A DNA stretch of 64,000 bases from Geofilum rhodophaeum (lineage in GTDB: Bacteria; Bacteroidota; Bacteroidia; Bacteroidales; Marinilabiliaceae), in assembly GCF_002210225.1 (NCBI RefSeq), contig NZ_MWUJ01000005.1:186001-250000 (forward strand), in the 5' to 3' direction. A program made the translations under genes and the position numbers. Positions within the stretch are counted from its first letter, which is position 1. Each line of letters starts with the position of its first letter. Positions 43,903 through 51,775 of the stretch are shown here, one piece after another. The notes under the pieces are model-generated. The model searched no databases. It was given only the letters and a program-made list of their open reading frames with translations, and had not been told where the DNA came from.

Positions 43903-44718
43903 CTACATACTCTCCTCGGTAACAGCAGATTTTTTAAAGCTGTTGCGAATCACGCCACGCTTAGATGCCTTGATGAAATCCATGATTTGATCACGTTCGG
44001 CACTTGCCGGCAGGTAGTCGGCCATGTAGGCTACCGCCTGGGAAGCATTCATGCCCCTTTGGTAAAAAACCCGGTAGGTGTCGTGGATGGCTTCAATCTG
44101 CTCGCGGCTGTAACCCCGGCGTTTTAGACCAGTGTAGTTGATGCCCATATAGGCTGCCGGTAAACCAAAGACTTTGGTATAGGGGGCTACGTCGGTCAGT
44201 ACACCCGCCATGCCCGAAACCATGGCGTGGGCGCCAATGCGCACAAACTGGTGAATGGCACTCGAGCCGCCAATCACGGCCCAATCTTCCACCTCTACTT
44301 CGCCGGCAATTTGCACACTGTTGGCAATGACACAATTGTTGCCGACTTCGGTGTCGTGTCCCAGGTGCGTGTAGGCCATCAGCAGGGTGTTGTCGCCCAC
44401 CTTGGTAAAGCCCTTGGAGGCTGTACCGCGGTTGATGGTCACGTACTCACGTACCGTGGTGTTGTTGCCAATTTCAACGGTGCTGTATTCGCCTTTGAAT
44501 TTCAAATCCTGCGGGATGGCGGCAATTACCGCTCCCGGAAATATCTTGCAATCCCTGCCGATTCGGGCGCCGGGATAAATGGTGGCATTGGCTCCAATCC
44601 AGGTGCCGTCGCCAATAATCACATCCTTGTCAATTTTTGCAAATGCTTCTACTGTTACGTTTTTTCCCAAAACAGCTTCGGGATGAATCTCCGCGCGCGG
44701 TGAAATCTGCTGCTCCAT
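43903..44718 (-). CDS. lpxA: Acyl-ACP:UDP-N-acetylglucosamine O-acyltransferase
   Basis: 271 residues from the ATG at 44716-44718; a TTG eight codons upstream is less likely. The protein shows left-handed beta-helix hexapeptide repeats (such as GDGTWIGANATIYPGARIG) and the active-site region THLGHDTEVGNNCVIAN, with His121 at the position of E. coli His125. A C-terminal helical part carries RRGYSREQIEAIHDTYR. It adds the first 3-hydroxyacyl chain of lipid A. Here it stands alone, whereas in many Bacteroidota it follows lpxD and lpxC-fabZ. Confidence 0.93.
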   Translation of the reverse strand: MEQQISPRAEIHPEAVLGKNVTVEAFAKIDKDVIIGDGTWIGANATIYPGARIGRDCKIFPGAVIAAIPQDLKFKGEYSTVEIGNNTTVREYVTINRGTASKGFTKVGDNTLLMAYTHLGHDTEVGNNCVIANSVQIAGEVEVEDWAVIGGSSAIHQFVRIGAHAMVSGMAGVLTDVAPYTKVFGLPAAYMGINYTGLKRRGYSREQIEAIHDTYRVFYQRGMNASQAVAYMADYLPASAERDQIMDFIKASKRGVIRNSFKKSAVTEESM

Positions 44719-45002
44719 TCCTTTGAATTGTTTAAACAACAAAAGCCGGGCTGCGGGAGGGTCCCGTACCGGCCAAATAATGAATTTAATTTTTGGGTTA
44801 TCTGTAGTAGGACAAGTCAGTCGGCTTGCACACGTACCGGCAGGGCAAAAAAAATGATCTTTTTTTATCGATCGCGGGTTGTTAATTTAGATTAAATTCA
44901 AACTAACTGTAAATCAAGCACTGTTGATGTTTGTGCAAAAAATGTTTTGTATTTTTAAATTTAGATAACTGTATAGATAGAGTTGTTGTAATCAGGAGAC
45001 CG
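44719..45002. other. Divergent intergenic region lpxA / octaheme cytochrome
   Basis: 284 bases, strongly AT-rich from 44840 to 45000. No exact TAnnTTTG element was found on either strand. An A8/T7 inverted stretch lies at about 44847-44868. TTGATGTTTGTGCAA at about 44923-44937 looks like a poor FNR-type dyad with a wrong spacer. No gene is supported here. Confidence 0.4.
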
Positions 45003-46583
45003 ATGAAAAAGATTGTTTTACCCATAGCTTTGGTGTTGGTGCTTTTTGTAATGGCGGTGCATCTTTTCCATAGGCCGCCCATGCCCAATCTTACGCAGTT
45101 GCAATTGCAGCAGACCTATTCGGTGAAGCCCATTGCTTCGGTGGATCATACCCGTTTTGAAGAGTTGCAAAAGGAGTTTGCTACGCCGCAGGAAGTTACT
45201 GAGGCCTGTATTGCCTGTCACAATGAGCGACACAAAGAGGTTATGGCTTCTAACCATTGGAATTGGGAGCGTATTTCCTATGTGGAAGGTAGGGGCATCG
45301 AACGTATGGGGAAGCAAAATGTGCTCAATAATTTTTGTATCGGCACCAACTCCAACCAGCAATCCTGCGCCCGCTGTCACATCGGATTTGGGATGAGCAA
45401 CAACCGTTTCGATTTTGAAAATGCGCGCAATGTCGATTGTATGGTTTGTCACGACCACAGTGAGGAATACATTAAGGGTGCGTCAACGGCGGGTTATCCC
45501 GACCGTTCGGTCAATCTGTCGCGGGTAGCACAAAGCGTGGGTCGCCCCGGAAACATCAACTGCGGAGCCTGCCACTTTTATGGCGGCGGCGGCAACAACG
45601 TGAAGCATGGTGATTTGGAAGATGCTTTATTGACTGCCGACCGGTCGGTGGATGTACACATGGCGGCCAACGGCATCAATATGACCTGTGTGGATTGTCA
45701 TACCGCCGAAAACCATCGAATGAAGGGGACTTTGTATTCGGTGTCTTCCACCCACGTCAATCGCCTGTCGTGTGAGGAATGTCACACCACCACGCCCCAC
45801 AACGACCGTATGCTCGATGTGCATACCGGACGCATAGCCTGTCAAACCTGTCACATTCCCACCTACGCCAAGGAAAACCCCACCAAGATGGCCTGGCGCT
45901 GGTCCGAGGCCGGTCAGCTCAAAGACGGTCAACCCTTCTCCGAAGTCGATTCTATGGGGCGTGAAATCTACCTGTCCATTAAAGGCTCCTTCGAATGGGC
46001 CACCCATGTGGAGCCCGAGTACTATTGGTTCAACGGTCACGCCACCCACTACATTTTGGGCGATAAGGTGGACAGCATTCCGCTTCAGGTGAACCGGCTG
46101 CTGGGCATCGCCCGTGATCGGGAGTCGAAAATCATCCCCGTTAAAGTACACCGGGGCGACCAAATTTATGATCCGAATACGGAGATGCTGATTCAGCCCA
46201 AGTTGTGGAGCGAAGCCAAAGGCGACAGCGCCTTTTGGCAGGACCTCGACTGGGATGCAGCGGCAGCTGCCGGTATGCAGGAAGCGGGTCTGCCCTACAG
46301 CGGGGAGTACAGCTTTATTCCCACAGAAATGTATTGGCCGGTCAACCATATGGTGGCGCCCAAGGGGGAGTCTTTGACTTGTGCCGAATGTCATACACGG
46401 GAAGGAGGGCGTTTGGCGGGACTGAATGACTTTTACCTGCCGGGGCGCGACAAGCATGCAGGCATTCATGTGCTGGGTCGCCTGCTTTTGTTGGGCGCAA
46501 TTTTGGGCGTTTTGGTGCATGCCTTGCTGCGCTTTGTTTCGGCCTTGCGCAACAATAAAATGAAATCAGAAGACATTCAATAA
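45003..46583 (+). CDS. Octaheme c-type cytochrome, tetrathionate reductase (OTR) family
   Basis: 526 residues from the ATG at 45003. An N-terminal signal-anchor (about 1-20) is followed by exactly eight CxxCH haem motifs: CIACH (Cys69), CARCH, CMVCH, CGACH, CVDCH, CEECH, CQTCH and CAECH (Cys460). A membrane helix lies near the C-terminus (about 490-515). NFCIGTNSNQQSCARCHIGFG-type spacing fits the Shewanella octaheme tetrathionate reductase family, whose members reduce tetrathionate, nitrite or hydroxylamine in vitro. Two membrane segments suggest a protein held on the outer face of the inner membrane. Cytochrome b follows 21 bases later as likely quinol-oxidising partner. Confidence 0.85.
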   Translation: MKKIVLPIALVLVLFVMAVHLFHRPPMPNLTQLQLQQTYSVKPIASVDHTRFEELQKEFATPQEVTEACIACHNERHKEVMASNHWNWERISYVEGRGIERMGKQNVLNNFCIGTNSNQQSCARCHIGFGMSNNRFDFENARNVDCMVCHDHSEEYIKGASTAGYPDRSVNLSRVAQSVGRPGNINCGACHFYGGGGNNVKHGDLEDALLTADRSVDVHMAANGINMTCVDCHTAENHRMKGTLYSVSSTHVNRLSCEECHTTTPHNDRMLDVHTGRIACQTCHIPTYAKENPTKMAWRWSEAGQLKDGQPFSEVDSMGREIYLSIKGSFEWATHVEPEYYWFNGHATHYILGDKVDSIPLQVNRLLGIARDRESKIIPVKVHRGDQIYDPNTEMLIQPKLWSEAKGDSAFWQDLDWDAAAAAGMQEAGLPYSGEYSFIPTEMYWPVNHMVAPKGESLTCAECHTREGGRLAGLNDFYLPGRDKHAGIHVLGRLLLLGAILGVLVHALLRFVSALRNNKMKSEDIQ

Positions 46584-46604
46584 GCGAAGAAAATTGCGTA
46601 GGTT

Positions 46605-47225
46605 ATGGCACAACTGGTTTATGTTTACAAACAATTTGAGCGCTTTTGGCACTGGTCGCAAGCCGTTTTGATCCTTTTTTTGGCGCTCACCGGCTTTGAA
46701 GTACACGGCAGCATTTACCTCTTTGGTTTCGAAAAGGCGGTGATTTATCACCGTTATGCAGCCTGGCTGTTGTTGGGACTCATTGTTTTTTCCATTTTTT
46801 GGCACATCACGACCGGCGAATGGCGTCAGTATAGGCCCCAGCTCAGTAAATTACAAGCTCAGTTGCGGTATTACACTTATGGGATGTTCAAGGGTGAGCC
46901 GCATCCAACCCACAAAACGCTGCGCAATAAGCTGAATCCCTTGCAGGCCCTCACTTATTTGGGTTTTAAATTGCTTATGGCGCCCTTGTTGGTGTCCACG
47001 GGTCTTCTTTATATGTTTCATCGAAGCATTGATGCCAACGATATGGTGCTGATCAGTGAAATTCCGCTGGAGTGGGTGGCCTGGTTGCATACCCTGGGGG
47101 CCTACCTGCTGCTCATGTTTGTGATTATTCATGTGTATATGACCACCACCGGAGCTACCCCCCTGGCCAATATTAAGGCCATGCTGACGGGTTATGAAGA
47201 GTTGGAAGAAGATAAATCGGAATAA
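46605..47225 (+). CDS. Membrane cytochrome b subunit
   Basis: 206 residues with four main hydrophobic helices. Candidate haem-ligand histidines occur in ERFWHWSQ, VIYHRYAAW, IFWHITTGEW, AWLHTLGAYLLL and IIHVYMTTTG, the pattern of thiosulfate reductase/formate dehydrogenase/hydrogenase b-type subunits. Such proteins oxidise quinol and hand electrons to a periplasmic partner. Next to the octaheme cytochrome it is the obvious electron donor. The acidic C-terminus (EELEEDKSE) overlaps an upstream alternative start of the next gene. Confidence 0.85.
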   Translation: MAQLVYVYKQFERFWHWSQAVLILFLALTGFEVHGSIYLFGFEKAVIYHRYAAWLLLGLIVFSIFWHITTGEWRQYRPQLSKLQAQLRYYTYGMFKGEPHPTHKTLRNKLNPLQALTYLGFKLLMAPLLVSTGLLYMFHRSIDANDMVLISEIPLEWVAWLHTLGAYLLLMFVIIHVYMTTTGATPLANIKAMLTGYEELEEDKSE

Positions 47226-47235
47226 GATCGACTTT

Positions 47236-47754
47236 ATGAAAGCGACAAGTTATATGAACCCCTATGTGGCCGGCGTTTTGTTGGGCCTCGTTTTGCTGGC
47301 AACGGTTTACATAACCGGGCGGGGACTGGGTGCCAGTGGTGCGGTAAAGAGTGTGGTGGCTACCAGTGTAAAGGCTGTAGCTCCGACGCATTACCAGTCG
47401 GCTGCCGTGTATCGCGACTACGCAGCGGAGCATCCCGACGGGCCCATGAAGTCGTGGTTGGTCTTCGAGGTACTGGGCGTCCTTATTGGGGCTTTTATCT
47501 CCGGTTTACTGTCCAACCGGATTGGCCTTAAGCTGGAGAAGGGGCCGCGCGTGACCAATAAAACCCGAATACTTACCGCCATTTTGGGCGGCTTGCTGTT
47601 CGGTTTTGGCAGTCAGTTGGGCAGGGGCTGTACCAGTGGTTCGGCCTTGAGTGGTATGGCCGTTATGTCGCTGGGCGGCATAGTAACTATGATGGCTATT
47701 TTTGGCGGGGCTTATGCCCTGGCCTGGTTTTTTCGTCGCCTGTGGCTGCGTTAG
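47236..47754 (+). CDS. YeeE/YedE-family sulfur-compound transporter, first half
   Basis: 172 residues from the ATG at 47236, 10 bases after the cytochrome b stop; the ATG at 47194 would overlap that gene by 32 bases. Membrane helices are at about 8-28, 73-93, 112-130 and 138-165. The conserved Sulf_transp motif reads GSQLGRGCTSGSALSGM with Cys132, equivalent to the thiosulfate-handling cysteines of TsuA. It is half the size of TsuA, so a functional unit probably needs the next gene. The predicted role is thiosulfate or related sulfur-compound movement across the inner membrane. Confidence 0.82.
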   Translation: MKATSYMNPYVAGVLLGLVLLATVYITGRGLGASGAVKSVVATSVKAVAPTHYQSAAVYRDYAAEHPDGPMKSWLVFEVLGVLIGAFISGLLSNRIGLKLEKGPRVTNKTRILTAILGGLLFGFGSQLGRGCTSGSALSGMAVMSLGGIVTMMAIFGGAYALAWFFRRLWLR

Positions 47755-47785
47755 TTAAGCTGGTGTTTTTTTAAAAACTCGAATT

Positions 47786-48985
47786 ATGGGACCCTTAGTA
47801 CCGGATTTGTTGAGTAATGAGTTTTCGTATGTAGTTGCCCTGGTGATGGGCGTAGGCTTTGGCTTTGCCCTCGAGCAGGCCGGGTTTTCCAGTACCCGAA
47901 AGCTGGTGGGTTTGTTTTATGGCTACGACTTTACGGTGCTCAAAGTGTTTTTTACCGCCGGAGTCACCGCCATGATTGGCATTTTATTGCTGGGTCATTT
48001 GGGCTTGCTCAATCTGGAATACATTTTTGTAAATCCCTTTTTTGTGCGTTCGGCTTTGGTGGGGGGACTCATTATGGGGGCGGGTTTCATCATCGGCGGC
48101 TTTTGTCCCGGTACCAGCGTGTGTGCGGCGGCCATTGGCAAGGTCGATGCCATGGCCTTCATTGGCGGCTCGGTTTTGGGCATCTTTTTGTTTATGGAAG
48201 GTTTTACCTGGTTGGAGGATTTTTATAAGGCCGACAGCAGGGGGGCCGTTTTGATTAATGAAGCCCTGGGGCTTTCGCGGGCCCAATGGGCGCTGGTGTT
48301 GACTTTAGTGGCCCTGGCTGCTTTTGCCGCCGTATCCTGGATACAGCACCGGGTCACTGCGGCGCCCAACGAACTGCTTGCCTTCTCGCGCCGGCGTGTG
48401 CTTACTGCTGTGGCCGTGCCCATAGGCGTGGTGCTGCTGGTGATGTTGACGCCTTCGCGCGATGAGTATGTAATGGCGCGCCTCGAACAGCGTGCTGCTT
48501 CGGGAGAGTGCCAGCCCAGCATCATCGATGCCGATAAATTGGCCTATGAATTAATCAACAACTATTTTGCCTACAACATTATTGATGTGCGCAGTCGGGC
48601 AGAGTATGAGGCTTTTCATATTGCTACGGCCATCAATATTCCCCTGGAGGATTTGGATCAATTGGAATACCGTCCCTTGTTCAGGCAGCGCCTTAAGGCC
48701 AATGTGTTTTACGGTAATGATTTTGAAACCACCAAGAGGGCTTGTCTCCTGGCCCGGTTTCACGGCGACGATCAGGGACTGGCTTTGCGGGAGAGCGCAG
48801 CGGAGTTTCAACAACTTTTCTTTGCTCCCGAGCCCTTGCCGCTGGAGCCTACGCGACAGCAATTAACCGTTCGGGTATTTCGTGAGGAAGCGGCCCGAAA
48901 GATGGAAGAGATACAGGCGGCAGTTTCGGTCCGGGCCCAACCCATCGAAAAGAAAGTACGTGTGGTACAAGGGGGATGCAGCTGA
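47786..48985 (+). CDS. YeeE/YedE transporter half fused to a rhodanese-like domain lacking its cysteine
   Basis: 399 residues. Residues 1-140 are a YeeE/YedE membrane domain with IIGGFCPGTSVCAAAIG (Cys107, Cys113). Helices at about 165-185 and 204-222 lead to a soluble part. Residues 245-345 look like a rhodanese domain (YNIIDVRSRAEYEAFHI then AINIPLEDL), but at the active-site loop the expected Cys is Gly310 in NVFYGNDFETTKRA, so sulfur transfer by the usual mechanism is unlikely. A charged helix follows and the protein ends GGCS, offering a cysteine at the extreme C-terminus. It may bind a sulfur compound or regulate the transporter rather than catalyse. Confidence 0.8.
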   Translation: MGPLVPDLLSNEFSYVVALVMGVGFGFALEQAGFSSTRKLVGLFYGYDFTVLKVFFTAGVTAMIGILLLGHLGLLNLEYIFVNPFFVRSALVGGLIMGAGFIIGGFCPGTSVCAAAIGKVDAMAFIGGSVLGIFLFMEGFTWLEDFYKADSRGAVLINEALGLSRAQWALVLTLVALAAFAAVSWIQHRVTAAPNELLAFSRRRVLTAVAVPIGVVLLVMLTPSRDEYVMARLEQRAASGECQPSIIDADKLAYELINNYFAYNIIDVRSRAEYEAFHIATAINIPLEDLDQLEYRPLFRQRLKANVFYGNDFETTKRACLLARFHGDDQGLALRESAAEFQQLFFAPEPLPLEPTRQQLTVRVFREEAARKMEEIQAAVSVRAQPIEKKVRVVQGGCS

Positions 48986-48997
48986 GTCGGGCAGCGA

Positions 48998-49543
48998 CTA
49001 GTGCAGAATCATCATAAACTCACTCTCCAGTACATCGGCTTCTTCCGGAGAGGGTTTCCAACGCTTCCATCCAATGAGGTATTTTTTAAGGATGAGAAAC
49101 CAGGTAAGTGGGAACTCGTCGCTTTGCCACTGTTGGGCGTAATTCAACAGGCCGATGTTTTTTATCAGTCTGTCCAGTTCTTGTACGATGGCCAGGCAGA
49201 AATCTTCCAGGGCGATGGTTCCTGAAAGACTAAGGGGCTCTGACTCCTCTCCAAAGGGGGCACTGTTGCGTGTAATGCTTAAGTCAATGGCTTTGCCATC
49301 CTGCGAGGAGAATTCCAACACCAGCAGGTGGTTGTCGCTGTACCACTCCACGGCTGCCGCATTTTCCTCATCCCAAAGGTGAGCCGGTTCCTGAATCAAT
49401 GAAACCATAGCTTTTAACAGGTCGCCAATGGGGTTACTGGCGTTCACGGTTTCAAAAGGGAGTTTTTGCCCTGCCAGCGAAAATACGCCTTGAGCCTTCC
49501 CGGTTTCGGTCAATTTGTAGGTGAATCCGAAGTCCTTTTCCAT
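48998..49543 (-). CDS. Hypothetical protein, 181 residues
   Basis: 181 residues from the ATG at 49541-49543. I do not recognise the family. It has no signal peptide or membrane helix, and it is acidic in the middle (EEPLSL-like strands) with an aromatic C-terminal part (TWFLILKKYLIGWKRWKP). It is convergent with the YeeE-rhodanese gene and is the last gene of the minus-strand ABC-ppx-regulator run, 47 bases after the response regulator. The upstream gap is T-rich (eight T) but has no exact TAnnTTTG. Coding is supported by length, codon pattern and a proper start. Confidence 0.6.
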   Translation of the reverse strand: MEKDFGFTYKLTETGKAQGVFSLAGQKLPFETVNASNPIGDLLKAMVSLIQEPAHLWDEENAAAVEWYSDNHLLVLEFSSQDGKAIDLSITRNSAPFGEESEPLSLSGTIALEDFCLAIVQELDRLIKNIGLLNYAQQWQSDEFPLTWFLILKKYLIGWKRWKPSPEEADVLESEFMMILH

Positions 49544-49590
49544 TGATTGTGTAAATGGTTTACAGAAGCTAAGGTACAAAAAAAATGATT

Positions 49591-50754
49591 CTACCAAACG
49601 GGTGTTGCATAGGCTTTTACTTCCTTGGCGGTGATGGTGTCGTTGCAAAGGATCAGCAAGCGCTCTATAACATTTCTGAATTCACGAATGTTGCCCGTCC
49701 ACGATAGTTCCTGTAAAGCCTTAATGGCACTGTCGTCAAAACTGTGCTGTGCCAGGCCCAGCTCTTCACTGATGAGGCGGTTGAAGTGCTCGGTGAGCAA
49801 GGGAATGTCCTCCTTGCGTTCGTTGAGCCCCGGTACATGAATCAGAATTACACTCAAACGGTGGTAGAGGTCCTCCCTGAAAGCGCCGGCCTTAATTTCG
49901 TCCTGTAAATTTTTATTGGTGGCCGCCAGTACCCTTACATCTACTTTAATGTCCTTATCGCTGCCTACCCTCGAAATAACGTTCTCCTGCAAGGCACGCA
50001 ATACTTTGGCCTGGGCAGCCAGACTCATATCACCGATTTCGTCGAGAAAGAGGGTGCCGCCGTTGGCTTGTTCAAACTTTCCTTTGCGTTGTTTAACGGC
50101 AGAGGTAAAGGCGCCTTTTTCGTGACCAAAAAGTTCGCTCTCAATCAATTCGGAAGGGATGGCTGCGCAGTTGACTTCCACAAAGGGCTGGTCCGCTCGC
50201 CGACTCTTTTCATGCAGCCAACGGGCCACCAGTTCCTTGCCTGTGCCGTTGCTCCCCGTAATCAGCACTCTGGCATCGGTGGGGGCCACCTTGTCAATCA
50301 TCTCTTTCACCGCTGTAATGGCGGGTGATTCTCCCACCATATCAAAGGTCTTTGCAACTTTTTTACGCAGCACCCTGGTTTCAGTAACCAAATCTTTGCG
50401 CTCCACGGCATTGCGTATGGTAACCAGTAAGCGATTCAGGTCCAGGGGTTTCTCGATAAAATCGTAAGCCCCTTTTTTAATGGCTTCCACGGCCGTGTCG
50501 ATGTTGCCGTGGCCCGAAATCATGATGACCGGCGTGTCGTTGCTCTTTTCCATAAGGTGCTGGAGCACTTCCATGCCGTCCATTCCGGGCATCTTAATGT
50601 CGCACAAAACAATGTCAAATTTGTGGGCAGCAAAGAGTTCCAGACCTTCGGGGCCGGTGGCTGCCAGACTGACTTCGTGCTTTTCGTACTCCAGTATTTC
50701 GTGGAGGGTGTTCCTGATGCTTTTTTGATCGTCAATGACAAGTATTTTCGACAT
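49591..50754 (-). CDS. NtrC-family response regulator lacking a DNA-binding domain
   Basis: 387 residues from the ATG at 50752-50754; an upstream extension overlaps the ppx gene. A receiver domain (1-115, phospho-acceptor Asp52 in LCDIKMPGMDG) is followed by a sigma-54 AAA+ domain (about 135-370) with Walker A GSNGTGKE, FLDEIGDM and an arginine-finger region AFREDLYHRL. The sigma-54-contact loop reads GAFTSA (214-219) instead of GAFTGA. The protein ends only 17 residues after the AAA+ lid with KAYATPVW and has no Fis-type HTH. It may activate sigma-54 from solution, as reported for some regulators without this domain, or act through a partner. Confidence 0.9.
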   Translation of the reverse strand: MSKILVIDDQKSIRNTLHEILEYEKHEVSLAATGPEGLELFAAHKFDIVLCDIKMPGMDGMEVLQHLMEKSNDTPVIMISGHGNIDTAVEAIKKGAYDFIEKPLDLNRLLVTIRNAVERKDLVTETRVLRKKVAKTFDMVGESPAITAVKEMIDKVAPTDARVLITGSNGTGKELVARWLHEKSRRADQPFVEVNCAAIPSELIESELFGHEKGAFTSAVKQRKGKFEQANGGTLFLDEIGDMSLAAQAKVLRALQENVISRVGSDKDIKVDVRVLAATNKNLQDEIKAGAFREDLYHRLSVILIHVPGLNERKEDIPLLTEHFNRLISEELGLAQHSFDDSAIKALQELSWTGNIREFRNVIERLLILCNDTITAKEVKAYATPVW

Positions 50755-50782
50755 ATGCCTTCTTCTTCTCGAAATAGAGGGG

Positions 50783-51721
50783 TTATAATTCGCTGTTGAT
50801 GATCTGCAGTATGGCGCCTTCCTTGAGCGCAAAAGAGCATTGCCAGACTTCCGCAGGTTTAATTTGTTGCAGTACCCATTGAACAATGATGCTGGCCGGA
50901 ACGATGTTTTCTACCCGATCGGGATCCATACCCGGAAGGGTTCGGCGCTCCTCGATGGTGCTGGTGAGCAACAGTCGGTGGGTGGCGAGCAGGGCCTCGG
51001 GTTCCAGTTTAAAAGAGGTGATTTTGGAGAGCTCCATCAGGGGGTAGTCTTTGCGAGCAATTACTGCGGCAAGAGTATCGAAGGAGCCCGACGAGCCAAT
51101 AAGTCTGGCAATGGGAAAGCGGTCGCAGGCATCCAAGAGGGAACTCAGGTTCGTCGCCAGGTGTTTTTCTATGGCCTCACTTTCCTTGGTTGTGATGGGG
51201 TCGGAGGGGGCAAACTGCTCCAGCAGGCGTGCCACGCCCAGATTGTAGCTGTCCTTCCAGGCAATGCCGTTTTTATTGGCAATGATGAATTCTACACTGC
51301 CGCCACCAATGTCCATAATCAGTGCGTAGGCGCTGCCCAGGGGCACCACCTGTTTTACGCCATCAAAGATGGTTTGGGCTTCTTCATCGCCCGGAATCAC
51401 CCGTATGGTCAGCCCCAGTTCCTGTTTCACCTTCTTTACAAACTCGGCCCCGTTGGTGGCACTTCTTATGGCCGAGGTGGCAAAGCAAAAAATGCTCTCC
51501 ACCTGGTATTCCGAAATGGTAATCAGGTGCGAAGTCAGGGCTTCCAGTCCCCGTTTCATCGCTTCCGGAGTTATGGTGGCTTTGTGTATGCCCCCCTTTC
51601 CGAGTTTGGCCGGGTATTTTGATTCGGTCAGTATGTGGTACGAACTGCCTTCTACCTCTGTTATAAGCAGGTTAAAGGTGTTGGTACCCAGATCAATAAT
51701 TGCTACACGTGTCTTTTCCAT
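50783..51721 (-). CDS. Ppx/GppA-family exopolyphosphatase
   Basis: 312 residues from the ATG at 51719-51721 (a GTG one codon upstream is an alternative). It has the actin-like ATPase phosphate loops of the Ppx/GppA family: AIIDLGTNTFNLLI at the N-terminus and LIMDIGGGSVEFIIANK in the middle, with FATSAIRSATNG between. The catalytic Glu region is around VIPGDEEAQ. The short form without the C-terminal HD-like domain fits a single-domain exopolyphosphatase or pppGpp phosphatase. It lies 51 bases after the ABC permease gene and 28 before the response regulator. Confidence 0.88.
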   Translation of the reverse strand: MEKTRVAIIDLGTNTFNLLITEVEGSSYHILTESKYPAKLGKGGIHKATITPEAMKRGLEALTSHLITISEYQVESIFCFATSAIRSATNGAEFVKKVKQELGLTIRVIPGDEEAQTIFDGVKQVVPLGSAYALIMDIGGGSVEFIIANKNGIAWKDSYNLGVARLLEQFAPSDPITTKESEAIEKHLATNLSSLLDACDRFPIARLIGSSGSFDTLAAVIARKDYPLMELSKITSFKLEPEALLATHRLLLTSTIEERRTLPGMDPDRVENIVPASIIVQWVLQQIKPAEVWQCSFALKEGAILQIINSEL

Positions 51722-51775
51722 CACTTGTCCGACTAGGTAATCTTCAAAGGTATTAAAAATCGGATTACATCCCGC

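Noticed and set aside
44923-44937. FNR-like dyad TTGATGTTTGTGCAA upstream of the octaheme cytochrome
   Set aside because: The half sites are not properly inverted and the spacer is one base too long.
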